Source of the DNA: Alphaproteobacteria bacterium
GTDB lineage: Bacteria > Pseudomonadota > Alphaproteobacteria > Thalassobaculales > Thalassobaculaceae
Direction: 5' to 3'
NCBI GenBank assembly: GCA_028822575.1
Contig: JAPKDN010000144.1
Location: 1-7,480 of the forward strand
DNA length: 7,480 nucleotides
The position numbers and the translations under genes were made by a program. Below the pieces are notes generated by a model. It worked only from the letters and a program-made list of their open reading frames with translations, had not been told where the DNA came from and ran no database searches. Below are positions 6,614 to 7,480 of this stretch, in pieces (position 1 is the first letter of the stretch; every line of letters begins with the position of its first letter).

Positions 6614-6732
6614 GGTCGTCTCTCATCAAGGGTCGGTCGATTTGCCGGGTATCATAGCAACACGTAACCTTTGGAGCATCCCCTTGTGGTCAGTTATCCA
6701 AAATTGGGCGAAACCGCGAGCAGCCCTCCCGC
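6614..6732 (-). other. Intergenic gap between gcvP and the GMC gene
   Basis: This 119-base same-strand gap starts, just after the gcvP stop, with a GC-rich stretch where GGGC and GCCC can pair around a 13-base loop, followed by AATTTT. That is a poor intrinsic terminator candidate. Nearer the GMC gene lies an extended -10-like motif, described separately. Together these hint that gcvP and the GMC gene are separate transcription units. Confidence 0.35.
6651..6659 (-). promoter_or_regulatory. Extended -10 promoter candidate for the GMC oxidoreductase gene
   Basis: On the minus strand TGCTATGAT (6659-6651) fits the extended -10 pattern TGn-TATAAT with one mismatch in the hexamer. No recognisable -35 box lies 16-18 bases upstream, which extended -10 promoters can tolerate. 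Transcription would begin near 6644, giving a leader of about 30 bases before the ATG at 6613. The motif is visible; promoter function is inference. Confidence 0.35.
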
Positions 6733-7480
6733 TCAGTCCGCCGCGTCCTCGTAATCCGAGATCGGCGGGCATGAGCACACCAAATTGCGATCTCCGTGGA
6801 CATTGTCGATACGCGCCACCGGTGGCCAATATTTTTCTGATGCCGTGACACCACCTGGAAACGCCGCCAGTTCGCGGCTGTATTTACGATCCCAACCATC
6901 CGACACCAACACCGCCGCCGTGTGCGGCGCATGTGCAAGCGGGCTGTCTTCGTGAGCGATCTCCCCACGCTCAATCGCGTAAATTTCCTCTCGGATCGCC
7001 GCCATCGCCGCGACAAAGCGATCCAACTCCTCCTTGGGCTCACTCTCAGTCGGCTCGATCATCAGGGTGCCTGAGACCGGGAAGGACATGGTCGGTGCGT
7101 GGAAGCCGTAATCGACCAGCCGCTTCGCCACGTCATCGACGGACACACCGGTCGCGTCCTTGATCGGCCGTAAGTCAATGATACATTCGTGCGCTACCGT
7201 GTCGTTGGCCCCAGTGTAGAGTACCGGATAGTGCTCGCTCAGCTTTTTCCCCACGTAATTAGCGCTAAGGATCGCTACCTCGGTCGCGTCCCGCATTCCC
7301 TTGGCACCCATCATCATCACATAGGCCCAGGAAATAGGCAGGATGCCGGCGCTACCCCAGGGCGCGGCGCTGACCGGACCGATGGAGGTGTCCTGGGTCG
7401 GTCCAAAACGATGGCCTGGCAAGAAGGGCGCCAGATGGGCCGCGACACCGACCGGACCGACACCCGGCCCACCGCCGCCA
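6733..7480 (-). CDS. gcvP: Glycine dehydrogenase (aminomethyl-transferring) P-protein, C-terminal part, cut by window edge
   Basis: This is the C-terminal part of the PLP-dependent P-protein of the glycine cleavage system, which decarboxylates glycine and passes the aminomethyl group to the lipoyl arm of GcvH. The frame is open to the right edge, so the gene starts outside the window; a TTG at 7422 is internal. The 248 visible residues begin at the glycine-rich loop ([23 protein letters not shown]), which in E. coli GcvP lies seven residues after the PLP-binding lysine, so that lysine falls just beyond the edge. Other landmarks are APWGSA near 39-44, the [18 protein letters not shown] region near 128-145, and the C-terminal [15 protein letters not shown] near 227-241. 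The distance from the glycine loop to the stop nearly equals that of E. coli GcvP, so the end is intact. Whether it is a one-chain GcvP or a split GcvPB subunit cannot be seen here. Confidence 0.95.
   Translation of the reverse strand, partial: GGGGPGVGPVGVAAHLAPFLPGHRFGPTQDTSIGPVSAAPWGSAGILPISWAYVMMMGAKGMRDATEVAILSANYVGKKLSEHYPVLYTGANDTVAHECIIDLRPIKDATGVSVDDVAKRLVDYGFHAPTMSFPVSGTLMIEPTESEPKEELDRFVAAMAAIREEIYAIERGEIAHEDSPLAHAPHTAAVLVSDGWDRKYSRELAAFPGGVTASEKYWPPVARIDNVHGDRNLVCSCPPISDYEDAAD

Noticed and set aside
5516..6667. Plus-strand 383-codon open frame opposite the GMC gene
   Set aside because: The GMC frame carries every family motif on the opposite strand. This long antisense frame is a GC-rich codon-position artefact; its translation shows no domain.
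7420..7422. TTG as the start of the gcvP reading frame
   Set aside because: The frame continues upstream to the window edge with conserved GcvP residues, including the glycine-rich loop, so the TTG encodes an internal leucine.
1..7480. Defence island, CRISPR array, insertion sequence or phage-derived system
   Set aside because: All substantial reading frames belong to metabolic or transport families. I saw no spaced direct repeats, transposase, integrase, nuclease or toxin-antitoxin signature, and no attachment-site duplication.

Overview
This window looks like an ordinary chromosomal segment of a GC-rich (judged by eye), probably alphaproteobacterial genome. That placement is an inference from protein character: the COG3146 FemAB-like acetyltransferase and the GMC oxidoreductase/SMP-30 lactonase combination suggest a Rhodospirillales-like or related marine or soil lineage. 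No rRNA, tRNA, CRISPR array, insertion sequence or phage gene was seen. Base composition and codon use look even across the genes.

Layout, left to right. (1) A MATE-family efflux transporter on the plus strand runs in from the left edge and ends at 1123. (2) Converging on it is a minus-strand pair: a RidA-superfamily protein (2871-2404) followed after 32 bases by a COG3146 FemAB/GNAT-like acyltransferase (2371-1205), most likely one transcript. (3) A 455-base gene-free region (2872-3326) separates that pair from a divergent plus-strand PaaI-type hotdog thioesterase (3327-3800). It must carry both promoters and holds several inverted repeats, including a perfect 9-bp hairpin. (4) Converging on the thioesterase is a minus-strand series that reads from the right edge: the C-terminal end of glycine decarboxylase GcvP (7480-6733, cut by the edge), a full-length FAD-dependent GMC oxidoreductase (6613-4988) and an SMP-30/gluconolactonase-family protein (4792-3866).

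The most meaningful functional link is the GMC oxidoreductase next to the SMP-30 lactonase. An alcohol- or sugar-oxidising flavoenzyme could feed a lactone to the hydrolase, giving a small catabolic module. An extended -10-like motif between gcvP and the GMC gene suggests this module may have its own promoter. The RidA/COG3146 pair looks like housekeeping damage control plus an enzyme of uncertain acyl- or aminoacyl-transfer function.

I found no convincing undescribed system. The parts that known families do not explain are the structured intergenic region 2872-3326 and the 195-base gap between the GMC and SMP-30 genes.
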